Source: JBCCZC01 sp039188505 (GTDB taxonomy: Bacteria; Pseudomonadota; Gammaproteobacteria; Xanthomonadales; SZUA-38). From it: a stretch of DNA of 13,555 bases. Where the stretch lies: assembly GCA_039188505.1 (NCBI GenBank), contig JBCCZC010000128.1, positions 1 through 13,555 on the forward strand, given 5' to 3'. Positions 6,749 through 13,428 of the stretch are shown one piece after another. A program made the translations under genes and the position numbers. Numbering within the stretch: the stretch's first letter is position 1; each line of letters begins with the position of its first letter. Below the pieces are notes generated by a model that was given only the letters and a program-made list of their open reading frames with translations, was not told the origin of the DNA and ran no database searches.

Positions 6749-7012
6749 ATGACCGGACTCGAACTCGCCATCCCCGCCGCCGCCATCATCTTCTTCATGA
6801 GCGTCCTCCGCTCTTCGCACCGGCGCCGCGCCAGCGCGTCCGGCAAGCCGCGCAAGCGCCTGAGCAGCCCGGCCGAGCCCCAGCGCATCGAACGCCGGCG
6901 CAGTGAGCGCCGCCTGGAGGAAGACCGCCGTGACCTGATCCGCTTCGAATGCGGGAGTGACCGCCGAATTCGCGGACGCCGCCGGGGCGATCTGTGGATC
7001 GGCCGCCGGTAA
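6749..7012 (+). CDS. Small membrane protein with Arg-rich tail (copy 1)
   Basis: An 87-residue protein that I do not recognise as a named family. It has one N-terminal hydrophobic segment (MTGLELAIPAAAIIFFMSV) and then a strongly basic tail rich in Arg, ending GSDRRIRGRRRGDLWIGRR. The start at 6749 has AGGAG 7 bases upstream; a start further left is open but lacks a binding site. A paralogue with the same layout lies at 8813-9022. The two share the first five residues MTGLE (14 identical leading bases), the ERR-S/G-ERRL motif and the closing DRRxxGRRRxDLW. The last 41 residues align without gaps. The TPR-GGDEF gene follows 25 bases downstream, so these likely form one transcript. The tail should face the cytoplasm (positive-inside rule) and might bind nucleic acid, phospholipid or a partner protein; this is inference. 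Confidence 0.7.
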   Translation: MTGLELAIPAAAIIFFMSVLRSSHRRRASASGKPRKRLSSPAEPQRIERRRSERRLEEDRRDLIRFECGSDRRIRGRRRGDLWIGRR

Positions 7013-7037
7013 CCGCCTGAGGCGGAACCCGGATTTC

Positions 7038-8741
7038 ATGCACGCCATGGACCACCTGGTCGTCCGCAGCATCGGCTTGCTGCTGCTCGGGCTCGCAACC
7101 TGCGCGGTCCCGCAGGATTCGAGCGAGGATCTCGCGGCGCACGCCGCGAAGGCCACCGGCGAAGAGAAGGTCGACGCGCTCAACGTCCTATCGAAGAGCT
7201 ACTGGGGCGCCTCCGCCACCGCGGCCATGGCTGCCGCGGAGGAAGCACTCGCGCTGGCCACCCGCCTCGACTATCGGGCTGGTCAAGCGGCCGCCTGGCG
7301 CAACATCGGCATCGCCGACTACTACCGCGCCGATTTCGACGCCGCCCTCGGGGCGACCATGGAGGCCCGCCGAAGCTACGAGGCCCTGGGCGATCGCGCG
7401 GGCGAAGCGGCGGCCATGAGCACCATGGGAACGATCCTCATGAACCTCGAGCGCCTCGACGAAGCCATCGCGCTCTTCCGGGCCGCAATTCCCATCGCCG
7501 AGGCCGTCGGCGACGACAACCGCCTGGGCATCCTCTACAGCAATCTCGGCACCGTGCACCTGGGCCTCGAGAAGCCGCGCGAAGCGCTCGGCTACCTGAA
7601 CGAAGCGTTGGTCGTGCTGCGGCGCAGCGGGAGCCAATGGGATGTCCTCACCTGTCTCGCCAACATCGGCGGCGCGCACAAGCGTCTCGGCGAGTTCGAG
7701 CGCGCCCTCGAGGTCAATCGCGAGATCCTCGCGATCGCGGAGGAGACGGGCAATCGCGTGCGCTACGCGGATGCCCTTGCGGATATTGCGCTGAGCCACG
7801 CGGGGCTTGGCAACGAAGCCCTCGCGCTGGACTTCTTCGAACGCACCCTCGACTACACGGCCGACGAGCCCGACCTGCTCCGGACGCGAACATCCGCGTT
7901 CGAGGAGTTCTCGGTCTATCAGGAGAGCCGCGGGAACCCGGTCGAGGCGCTGAACGCCCTGCGGAAGCATGTCGAGCTGCGCGGCGAGGTGTTTGCCCTG
8001 GAACGCGCGGAGGCGATCGCCGAACTCGAGGTGCGCTACGAGACGGCCAAGAAGGAGCAGGAGATCGAGATCCAGCAGCTGCTGATCGAGCGCCAGCGCG
8101 GCCAGCAGGGCTTGCTCGTCATCGCCGCCCTGCTTGCCACCGCTGGCGCCCTGGTGGTGCTTTGGCTCTACCGGCAGAAGCGCCGCGCCAATCTCGAGCT
8201 GGATCGGCTGGCGCGAACGGATCCGCTGACGGGCCTCGCGAACCGGCGCGCCCTCGTTGACACCGCGCAAGGCCTGATCACGCGCGCGGACCGGCAGCGG
8301 CAGCCCTGGTCGGTGGTGCTCCTGGATATCGACCACTTCAAGCGCGTGAACGACACCTTCGGCCACGAGGCCGGGGATGCCGTGCTGGCCGAGGTCGCGA
8401 ACGCCATTGCCGGCAATGTGCGAGCCGAGGACCTCGCGGGCCGCTGGGGCGGCGAGGAGTTCCTGGTCCTGCTGCCGGACAGCGACGCCGCGGCAGCGAC
8501 GGAGGTCGCCGAGCGGATCCGCGGCGCCATCAGCCTGGTCACCGTGTTCCACGGCCGACCGCTGGACCCGGTGACGGCCACGGTCGGCGTGGCGGTCGCG
8601 CTTGCCGATGAATCCTTCGACGCGGTGACGGCCCGGGCCGATACCGCCCTCTACAGCGGCAAGGCCCGGGGGCGTGACCGCGTCAGCCTCGCAGCTCGTG
8701 GTGAAGCCCAGCCGCTTGGGGAGCCCGCTTTCGCCGGCTGA
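7038..8741 (+). CDS. TPR-repeat diguanylate cyclase (signal peptide-TPR-TM-GGDEF)
   Basis: A ~567-residue cyclase that makes cyclic di-GMP from two GTP. The N-terminus MHAMDHLVVRSIGLLLLGLA is a signal sequence. Residues ~35-340 are TPR repeats, with clear A-W-x-N-I-G, YSNLGTVHLGLEKPREALGYL and ANIGGAHKRLGEFERALEV units, predicted periplasmic. A coiled segment precedes the TM at ~358-378. The GGDEF domain covers ~387-553, with DPLTGLANRR from 395, substrate-binding DIDHFKRVND, and catalytic GGEEF at 471-475. R462-x-x-D465, five residues before GGEEF, is an intact product-inhibition I-site, so the enzyme should be active and feedback-limited. The frame opens earlier (6957), but that would overlap the upstream gene and hide the signal peptide; ATG 7047 is an alternative start. 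It sits between two paralogous small membrane protein genes on the same strand. Confidence 0.9.
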   Translation: MHAMDHLVVRSIGLLLLGLATCAVPQDSSEDLAAHAAKATGEEKVDALNVLSKSYWGASATAAMAAAEEALALATRLDYRAGQAAAWRNIGIADYYRADFDAALGATMEARRSYEALGDRAGEAAAMSTMGTILMNLERLDEAIALFRAAIPIAEAVGDDNRLGILYSNLGTVHLGLEKPREALGYLNEALVVLRRSGSQWDVLTCLANIGGAHKRLGEFERALEVNREILAIAEETGNRVRYADALADIALSHAGLGNEALALDFFERTLDYTADEPDLLRTRTSAFEEFSVYQESRGNPVEALNALRKHVELRGEVFALERAEAIAELEVRYETAKKEQEIEIQQLLIERQRGQQGLLVIAALLATAGALVVLWLYRQKRRANLELDRLARTDPLTGLANRRALVDTAQGLITRADRQRQPWSVVLLDIDHFKRVNDTFGHEAGDAVLAEVANAIAGNVRAEDLAGRWGGEEFLVLLPDSDAAAATEVAERIRGAISLVTVFHGRPLDPVTATVGVAVALADESFDAVTARADTALYSGKARGRDRVSLAARGEAQPLGEPAFAG

Positions 8742-8812
8742 TGCCGCTATGCGCGTCATTCCGTCGACAGGCGCCGATACACGCCAGGATCCAGGACCGT
8801 AGGAGAGCCGAG

Positions 8813-9022
8813 ATGACCGGACTCGAGATCATCATCCCCGTGGCGATCTTGCTCGCCTTCGCCGCCGTCGTTCGGATCCGACGAACCCCGCAGCGCCTCG
8901 ACCAGCGGCGCGGCGAGCGGCGCCTCGCCCGGGGTCCCTGCGAGGCGATCCTCAGCGAAGACCTTTGCGACCGTCGTCACTCCGGACGCCGCCGGCAGGA
9001 CCTCTGGCTGGGCGGTCGCTAG
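8813..9022 (+). CDS. Small membrane protein with Arg-rich tail (copy 2)
   Basis: A 69-residue paralogue of the product of 6749-7012. An N-terminal TM (LEIIIPVAILLAFAAVVRI) is followed by a basic tail: QRLDQRRGERRLARG, an acidic/cysteine patch with CEAILSEDLC, then DRRHSGRRRQDLWLGGR. The start at 8813 has AGGAG 7 bases upstream, the same arrangement as copy 1. The spacer between TM and tail is about 18 residues shorter than in copy 1, while the final ~41 residues align without gaps, pointing to selection on the tail. It begins 71 bases after the diguanylate cyclase stop codon. Function is unknown. Retention of both copies around a c-di-GMP enzyme suggests a linked role, but a simple tandem duplication that captured the cyclase gene between copies is equally possible. 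Confidence 0.7.
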   Translation: MTGLEIIIPVAILLAFAAVVRIRRTPQRLDQRRGERRLARGPCEAILSEDLCDRRHSGRRRQDLWLGGR

Positions 9023-9050
9023 CAACGGTTTCGAGGCAGAAAGGCAGGTG

Positions 9051-9073
9051 GCGGGTGACACCAGGACACCCGC
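9051..9073. terminator. Candidate bidirectional terminator hairpin between convergent genes
   Basis: GCGGGTG at 9051-9057 pairs perfectly with CACCCGC at 9067-9073 over a 9-base loop. It lies in the 66-base gap between the convergent ends of the small membrane protein gene and the secreted protein gene. No clear T-tract follows on either strand, so termination is suggested by position rather than full motif. Confidence 0.4.
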
Positions 9074-9088
9074 ACCCGCGAACGACGG

Positions 9089-9721
9089 TTACGAGAAACG
9101 GCGCCCCCCGACGACGGTCTCGACCGGCCGGACGCCGGTCCAGGAGTCGTGGGCGGCGGTCGGCTCGACCCCATCGTCGACGGGCACCCGGCACTGGCCG
9201 CTGTAGGCAACGGTCGCATTACCGTCCGGTCCGACACCCGTGCCCACCATCTGGAGCTCGCAGCGAATCCGGGGCCCGGCGATCCGGTTCTCGAGAAACG
9301 CGCGCCCCGTCGTCGCCCCGGTCGCGAGATCCACATCGAAGCGGAACTCGTGGTCATGCAGCAGCACCGGAACGGAGCCGAGCACGGTGCCCGAGAAGAC
9401 CTGGTGCCCGGTGTTGACGAGGGTGCCCTTCGCGAGATTGAAGACCGACGTCGGATGGTAGAGCACGCGGCCATGGAGGTCGCCGCTCAGGTCGATCGTG
9501 TCGGTGCTGCGCTGGATGAACCCGTTCGCCGTCGGGCGCTGCTCATGCACGATCACGTCCGCCTCGGAGAAGTAGTGCACGCCGGTGCCGGAGACGGGCA
9601 CCCATTCATAGCGCCCGGCCCGGTGCTCCTCCGGGTCGCGGTCGGCAAGGCACGGCTCGGTCTGGATCGCGCCGAGGCCGAGGACGAGGAGGCTGGTCAG
9701 CAGGGTATTGGCGTGTCTCAT
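9089..9721 (-). CDS. Small secreted protein of unknown function
   Basis: A 210-residue protein with a clear signal peptide: MRHANTLLTSLLVLGLGAIQ followed by TEPCLAD, probably cleaved after CLA. The start at 9721 has GGGAG 7 bases upstream; the frame is open for 53 more codons but those are not protein-like. The mature part has a beta-rich look, with alternating hydrophobic and polar residues (VHYFSEADVIVHEQ, GHQVFSGTVLGSVPVLLHDHEF, RCELQMVGTGVG, NATVAYSGQCRVP) and two cysteines (in RIRCEL and SGQCRV) that could form a disulfide. This fits a single beta-barrel or allene-oxide-cyclase/lipocalin-like fold, but I cannot assign a family. It is transcribed divergently from the HTH-TPR gene across an inverted repeat, so that regulator could act on it. 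Confidence 0.75.
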   Translation of the reverse strand: MRHANTLLTSLLVLGLGAIQTEPCLADRDPEEHRAGRYEWVPVSGTGVHYFSEADVIVHEQRPTANGFIQRSTDTIDLSGDLHGRVLYHPTSVFNLAKGTLVNTGHQVFSGTVLGSVPVLLHDHEFRFDVDLATGATTGRAFLENRIAGPRIRCELQMVGTGVGPDGNATVAYSGQCRVPVDDGVEPTAAHDSWTGVRPVETVVGGRRFS

Positions 9722-9793
9722 GATCGATCTCCCGTTGGGTCGTTGGTGAATGTGAGATCGATGCTGGGCGCGCAGCCTCCGGCGAGAAACAGG

Positions 9794-9827
9794 CAAGGGT
9801 GGCCATGTGTGCTGGTGGCCACCCTTG
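9794..9827. promoter_or_regulatory. 12-bp perfect inverted repeat in divergent promoter region
   Basis: CAAGGGTGGCCA at 9794-9805 is the exact reverse complement of TGGCCACCCTTG at 9816-9827, with a 10-base spacer (arm centres about 22 bp apart, two helical turns). It lies between the divergent secreted-protein and HTH-TPR genes, about 73 bases upstream of the former and 79 upstream of the latter. Geometry and position suit a dimeric regulator's operator. It could also form a hairpin in the leader of the leftward transcript. Confidence 0.5.
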
Positions 9828-9893
9828 GCCCACTTTGTCCCCCGTTCAGCGGGTCGCGGCAGGGAAAATCGGCAGACCATGCGGCACTCGGGC

Positions 9894-9899
9894 TATGAT
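9894..9899 (+). promoter_or_regulatory. Candidate -10 box for a leaderless HTH-TPR transcript
   Basis: TATGAT ends 6 bases before ATG 9906, exactly where a -10 hexamer would sit (-12 to -7) if transcription began at the A of the start codon. ATG 9906 lacks any Shine-Dalgarno sequence, which fits leaderless initiation. No good -35 is present 17 bp upstream. Confidence 0.35.
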
Positions 9900-9905
9900 C
9901 AAGCC

Positions 9906-10223
9906 ATGAGCGCAGGCAAGGACCGGCAGCGACTCGATTCCTGGAAGGCGATCGGCAACTACCTCGACCGCAGCGTGCGCACGGTGCGCCGCTGGGAGGC
10001 CGAGGAAGGCCTGCCCGTTCACCGGCAGATGCACAAGAGCCAGGGCCGGATCTTTGCGTTCGCGGACGAGCTTGACGCCTGGCAGGCCGAGCGCGCTGTC
10101 GGACCGAACGAGCGCGTCCGGATCGCACCGTCGGGGCCCGCCGCGACGCCACCGGAGGGACCCTCGATCGGCGTGCTGCCGTTCGCATTCCATGGCTCCG
10201 ACCCAGCCAACCCGATGAGCTGA
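9906..10223 (+). CDS. HTH-TPR regulator, N-terminal fragment (frameshifted gene, part 1)
   Basis: This 105-residue ORF is the front of a split gene that continues in the -1 frame to 11527. Residues ~7-60 (RLDSWKAIGNYLDRSVRTVRRWEAEEGLPVHRQ, then GRIFAFADELDAWQ) form the MerR/excisionase-like winged-helix domain seen at the N-terminus of many HTH-TPR and HTH-PD40 proteins. After a proline-rich linker comes PSIGVLPFAFHGSDPANP, the start of a FlgO/adenylate-cyclase-associated domain, cut off by a TGA at 10221-10223. Intact relatives continue with roughly YFADGLTEELI; here that segment is largely missing and the frame is lost. ATG 9906 gives the family-like start. ATG 9879 is open but less likely. 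The fragment alone might still bind DNA. Confidence 0.65.
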   Translation: MSAGKDRQRLDSWKAIGNYLDRSVRTVRRWEAEEGLPVHRQMHKSQGRIFAFADELDAWQAERAVGPNERVRIAPSGPAATPPEGPSIGVLPFAFHGSDPANPMS

Positions 10224-10255
10224 TCACCGACCTCTCGACGATCCGCTCCCTCCGC

Positions 10256-11527
10256 GTGATATCGCGCACGTCGATGATGACGCTCCGCGGTACGGACGAG
10301 ACGGCGACCGCGCTGGGGCAGCTGCTCGGCGTCCGCTATCTCCTCGAAGGCGCCGTGCGCCAGAGCGGTGAAAGCCTGCGCATCAACGTGCGGCTGATCG
10401 ACGCGGAACAGGACGACCAGGTCTGGTCCAACCGCTATGTCGGGACCCTGGCCCAGCTCTTCGAAACCGAGATGCAGGTTGCGCGCGACACGCTGACGGT
10501 CATGCGCCATGCGCTGACCGAAGAGGAGCGCAGCGTACTCGTACCGCGCTCGGCGGCATCGCTACCGGTGTGGCAGTGCGTCCAGCAGGCCCGGACCGAG
10601 GCGTTCCGCTGGCATCGCGAAGCCATCGACCGGGCCATCGTCCTGCTCGAGGAGGGCATCGAGCGCTACGGCGAGGACCCGGAGCTGCTGGCAGCGCTGG
10701 GCCGGGCCTGGCTCCAGTATCGCGAGGCCGGCATCGACCCGACGGAGGAGCCACTAGCGCGGGCGCGCGATTGCCTCACGCGGATCCAGGCGATTGCCGG
10801 CGATTCCTTCAGGGGGGCGCTCCTGCGCGGCTGGATCGGCTACGCCGAGGGGCGTGTCGAAGTGGCCGTTCGGGCGCTGAGCGAGGCCGTCGTTCGGTAT
10901 CCGAACAACCCGGACGCCCTTGCGCTGCTGGTCAACTGCTACCTGATCACGGGTCGGGTATCGCTCGCGCGCCCGCTGATCGATCGGCTGCTGATGATCG
11001 ACCCGCTCACGCCGCTGAACCGCTGCATGCCCGGCTACGCGGAGCTGCTGGAGGGCCATCCGGAGCGCGCCGTCCAGCCCTACCGAGACATGGTGTCGCT
11101 CGACCCGGGAAATCCCATCGGGCGGCTGTTTCTTTGCTGGGTGCTGATCCTGAATGATCGCCAGGACGAGGCTGCGACGACGCTCGGCGGCTTCCCCCCG
11201 CCGCTGCTGGAAACACCCCCGGGGCGGCTGGCGCGCTTCCTCGTAGCCGCGGCAGCAGGCGCCGCGGACGAGACGCTCCTGACATCGGACGTGCGGGCCT
11301 TCGCGGGAGCCAGCGATTTCTTCCACCGGCTCATGGCGCACGGGTTCACGCTGGCGGGCGACAGCGACGCCGCGGTCGACGCCCTGACCCACGCCGTCGA
11401 TCAGGGCTTCATCAACCATCCCTATCTTGCGCAGCACGATCCGATCCTCCGACGACTCGACGGTCACGCAGCCTTCGAGACGCTGCTGGCGCGCGTACAC
11501 GAACGCTGGGAGGCGTTCCTCGCCTGA
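10256..11527 (+). CDS. FlgO-like/TPR protein, C-terminal part of the frameshifted HTH-TPR gene (part 2)
   Basis: The 423 residues from ATG 10256 continue the gene begun at 9906; the frame is already coding from 10214 (DELITDLSTIRSLRV before the ATG). ISRTSMMTLRG, LGQLLGVRYLLEGAVRQSGESLRINVRLIDAEQDDQVWSNRY is the conserved block seen after SIAVLPF in this family. Residues ~105-330 are TPR-like helical repeats (AIDRAIVLLEEGIERYGEDPELLAALGRAW; AVRALSEAVVRYPNNPDALALLVNCYLITG; ERAVQPYRDMVSLDPGNP). The C-terminus, QGFINHPYLAQHDPILRRLDGHAAFETLL, is the usual family ending. No TM is seen, so the product would be cytoplasmic. The internal ATG at 10256 lacks a good ribosome binding site, so separate translation is doubtful and the whole locus is probably a recent pseudogene, unless the indel is a sequencing error. 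Confidence 0.7.
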   Translation: MISRTSMMTLRGTDETATALGQLLGVRYLLEGAVRQSGESLRINVRLIDAEQDDQVWSNRYVGTLAQLFETEMQVARDTLTVMRHALTEEERSVLVPRSAASLPVWQCVQQARTEAFRWHREAIDRAIVLLEEGIERYGEDPELLAALGRAWLQYREAGIDPTEEPLARARDCLTRIQAIAGDSFRGALLRGWIGYAEGRVEVAVRALSEAVVRYPNNPDALALLVNCYLITGRVSLARPLIDRLLMIDPLTPLNRCMPGYAELLEGHPERAVQPYRDMVSLDPGNPIGRLFLCWVLILNDRQDEAATTLGGFPPPLLETPPGRLARFLVAAAAGAADETLLTSDVRAFAGASDFFHRLMAHGFTLAGDSDAAVDALTHAVDQGFINHPYLAQHDPILRRLDGHAAFETLLARVHERWEAFLA

Positions 11528-11603
11528 GTCCATCTCGAGGTGTGGGTATCCGGCGGTTGCGCTATCGTGAGAGGCGTGGGACACGGACGGTCAGGGAAGG
11601 GCG

Positions 11604-11867
11604 ATGGGTGCACACAAGCACGGACCACCCAGCACGAAGAACATTGCCGGCGGGGTTGGGCGCGGCATCCTCGGCGGTCTGCTCGACGAAGGTAAGTCCT
11701 GGGTCCGCTTCACGCTTGCGGGCGCCGTCGTCGGATCGGTGGGCCTCGGCGGCGTGGTGGCCTACCACTTCGGGTTGGAACACCTCCTCCTGGGCGCCGG
11801 CATCGGGGCCGCCGTCGGCGGCGTGGGCGCCGGGCTGCTCTATCTTTTTGCCGCGGCCGAGCTGTAA
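11604..11867 (+). CDS. Small glycine-rich two-TM membrane protein
   Basis: An 87-residue protein with a polar N-terminus (MGAHKHGPPSTKNIAGGVGR) and two glycine/alanine-rich hydrophobic segments at about 36-56 (FTLAGAVVGSVGLGGVVAYHF) and 61-84 (LLLGAGIGAAVGGVGAGLLYLF). GxxxG-like spacing suggests tight helix packing or oligomerisation. I do not recognise the family and propose no function. GGGAAGG a few bases before ATG 11604 supports the start. It is 76 bases after the HTH-TPR gene and 32 bases before the GFA-family gene on the same strand. Confidence 0.65.
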   Translation: MGAHKHGPPSTKNIAGGVGRGILGGLLDEGKSWVRFTLAGAVVGSVGLGGVVAYHFGLEHLLLGAGIGAAVGGVGAGLLYLFAAAEL

Positions 11868-11899
11868 GGCACCACGACAGAATCATCCAGGGAAAGGAC

Positions 11900-12322
11900 A
11901 TGAGCGAGACGACGACAGCAACCGGTCAGTGCCTCTGCGGCTCCGTCACCGTGACAGCGGCGGTGGAATCGCGCTTCGACGCCTGCCACTGCAAGATGTG
12001 CCGGACCTGGGGCGGTGGGCCCTACTTTTCCATCCACGCCGACACCGTGACATTCACCGGTGACGACCTGATCGCGAGCTACACGTCCTCCGAGTGGGCC
12101 GAGCGCGCCTTCTGCCGTCGCTGTGGCACCCACCTCTACTTTCGGCTGAAGCACGATAGCGGGTACTCATTGCCGCTTGGCCTGCTGAACGACGATCACG
12201 AGGCGCGCTTCGAGGAGCAGATCTTCATCGACCGCAAGCCGGCCGCCTACAGCTTCGCGGACGACACCGAGAACCTGACGGCAGCCGAGACCCTGGCGAA
12301 GTACACGCCGCCGGCCAGCTGA
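11900..12322 (+). CDS. GFA-family zinc-binding protein (CENP-V/GFA domain)
   Basis: A 140-residue protein of the glutathione-dependent formaldehyde-activating (Gfa)/CENP-V fold. The zinc-ligand cysteines are all present: C11-L-C13-G, C29-H-C31-K-M-C34 and F-C72-R-R-C75-G-T. The second motif also begins with the usual DACHCxxC spacing, and the region after C75 (THLYFRL) is typical. Only the characterised Paracoccus Gfa is linked to S-hydroxymethylglutathione formation; most relatives, including short solo ones like this, have no proven substrate, so I do not assign the formaldehyde reaction. The start at 11900 has AAAGGA 4-5 bases upstream. The metA homologue follows after 11 bases, so co-transcription with it is plausible though a functional link to methionine synthesis is not evident. 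Confidence 0.88.
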   Translation: MSETTTATGQCLCGSVTVTAAVESRFDACHCKMCRTWGGGPYFSIHADTVTFTGDDLIASYTSSEWAERAFCRRCGTHLYFRLKHDSGYSLPLGLLNDDHEARFEEQIFIDRKPAAYSFADDTENLTAAETLAKYTPPAS

Positions 12323-12333
12323 GGCATAGCACC

Positions 12334-13428
12334 ATGCCCCTCGTCGCCCACTCGAAGCTGCCCACCTTCGACGCGCTCGCGGACCAGGGTCACGAGCTGC
12401 TGTCGCTCGACAGCGCCGTGCACCAGGACATCCGCGAGCTCCACATCGGCTTCCTCAACATGATGCCGGACGCCGCGCTGCAGGCCACGGAGCGGCAGTT
12501 CATCCGCCTCGTCGGCAGCTGCAACCGGATCGTTCAGTTCTTCGTCTATCCATTTTCGCTTCCGGAGATCGAGCGCAGCGCGGCAACCCGCGCCTACATC
12601 GACCAGCACTACAGCCGCTTCGAGGACCTGCGCGAGGCGGGGCTCGACGCGCTGATCATCACGGGGGCAAATGTCGCCAACCCGGCCCTGGACGAGGAGC
12701 CCTTCTGGGAACCACTGACCGAGGTGATGCACTGGGCCCATGAGGCGGTTACCTCGACCCTCTGCTCGTGCCTGGCCACGCACGCGTTCCTCAAGCACCT
12801 CCACGGCATCGAGCGCCAGCCGCTAGCGGCGAAGCGCTGGGGCGTCTATGCGCACCGCGTCACGGCCAAGGACCATCCGCTGCTGCGGGAGGTCAATACC
12901 CGCTTCGACGTACCGCACTCGCGCCATAACGACATTTCGCGGGCCCAGCTCGAGGCGGCGGGACTGCCCGTGCTGGCCGAGAGCGATACCGGCGGCGTGC
13001 ACCTCGCAGCGAGCCCGGACCAGTTCCGCGTCATCTACTTCCAGGGACACCCCGAATACGACGCGTCCAGCCTCTGGAAGGAATACAAGCGCGAGGTCCG
13101 TCGCTTCGCGGCCGGCGCACGCAAGACGCCCCCGCCGTTGCCCGAGAACTACATCGATCCAGAACACGTGGCGCTGGCTCGGCGACTGGTCGACGTCATC
13201 GACATTCCCGACCAGGTCGCCGCGATCGAGCAGCGCCTGTCCCCGCGCATCGACAACACCTGGGGCGATTCGGCAAAGGCGCTCTTCAACAACTGGCTGG
13301 GCCTGGTCTATCGCTGTACCGACCTCGACCGCCGGCGCCCGTTTATGGCCCACGTGGACCCCGGTGATCCGCTCGGGCTCCGCGCGAATTCACCGCATCC
13401 CACTTCCAACGATTCGGACGAGCAATGA
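12334..13428 (+). CDS. metA: Homoserine O-acyltransferase, MetA family
   Basis: A 364-residue MetA-type enzyme (class I glutamine amidotransferase fold) that acylates homoserine, the first committed step of methionine synthesis. Family motifs are LNMMPDAALQATERQFIRL at 41-59, the nucleophile C146 in STLCSCLATHA, RWGVYAHRV at 168-176, PHSRH at 194-198 and FQGHPEYD at 236-243, with catalytic H239 and E241. These correspond to Cys142, His235 and Glu237 of E. coli MetA. The acyl-donor-deciding position (Gly111 in E. coli succinyl enzyme, Glu111 in acetyl enzymes) is Ala115 here (TGANVA), so succinyl versus acetyl cannot be called. The protein is ~55 residues longer than E. coli MetA, with an insert around 265-300 and a C-terminal extension. 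Its stop overlaps the next gene's start (ATGA). Confidence 0.9.
   Translation: MPLVAHSKLPTFDALADQGHELLSLDSAVHQDIRELHIGFLNMMPDAALQATERQFIRLVGSCNRIVQFFVYPFSLPEIERSAATRAYIDQHYSRFEDLREAGLDALIITGANVANPALDEEPFWEPLTEVMHWAHEAVTSTLCSCLATHAFLKHLHGIERQPLAAKRWGVYAHRVTAKDHPLLREVNTRFDVPHSRHNDISRAQLEAAGLPVLAESDTGGVHLAASPDQFRVIYFQGHPEYDASSLWKEYKREVRRFAAGARKTPPPLPENYIDPEHVALARRLVDVIDIPDQVAAIEQRLSPRIDNTWGDSAKALFNNWLGLVYRCTDLDRRRPFMAHVDPGDPLGLRANSPHPTSNDSDEQ

Noticed and set aside
7013..7025. CCGCC-TGA-GGCGG hairpin after the first small membrane protein gene as a terminator
   Set aside because: A 5-bp stem with a 3-base loop, no T-tract, and only 13 bases before the cyclase start; more likely chance or a weak translational element.
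7188..8759. Minus-strand open frame of about 523 codons
   Set aside because: It is antisense to the TPR-GGDEF gene, whose motifs are unambiguous, and shows no domain of its own.
9149..9898. Plus-strand open frame opposite the secreted-protein gene
   Set aside because: The minus-strand frame has a signal peptide and ribosome binding site; the plus-strand one is Arg/Glu/His-rich shadow sequence crossing the divergent promoter region.
10205..10223. Programmed -1 ribosomal frameshift in the HTH-TPR gene
   Set aside because: No X-XXY-YYZ slippery heptamer is present at the junction (GCC AAC CCG), and the conserved segment around it is also missing, so mutation is the simpler explanation.
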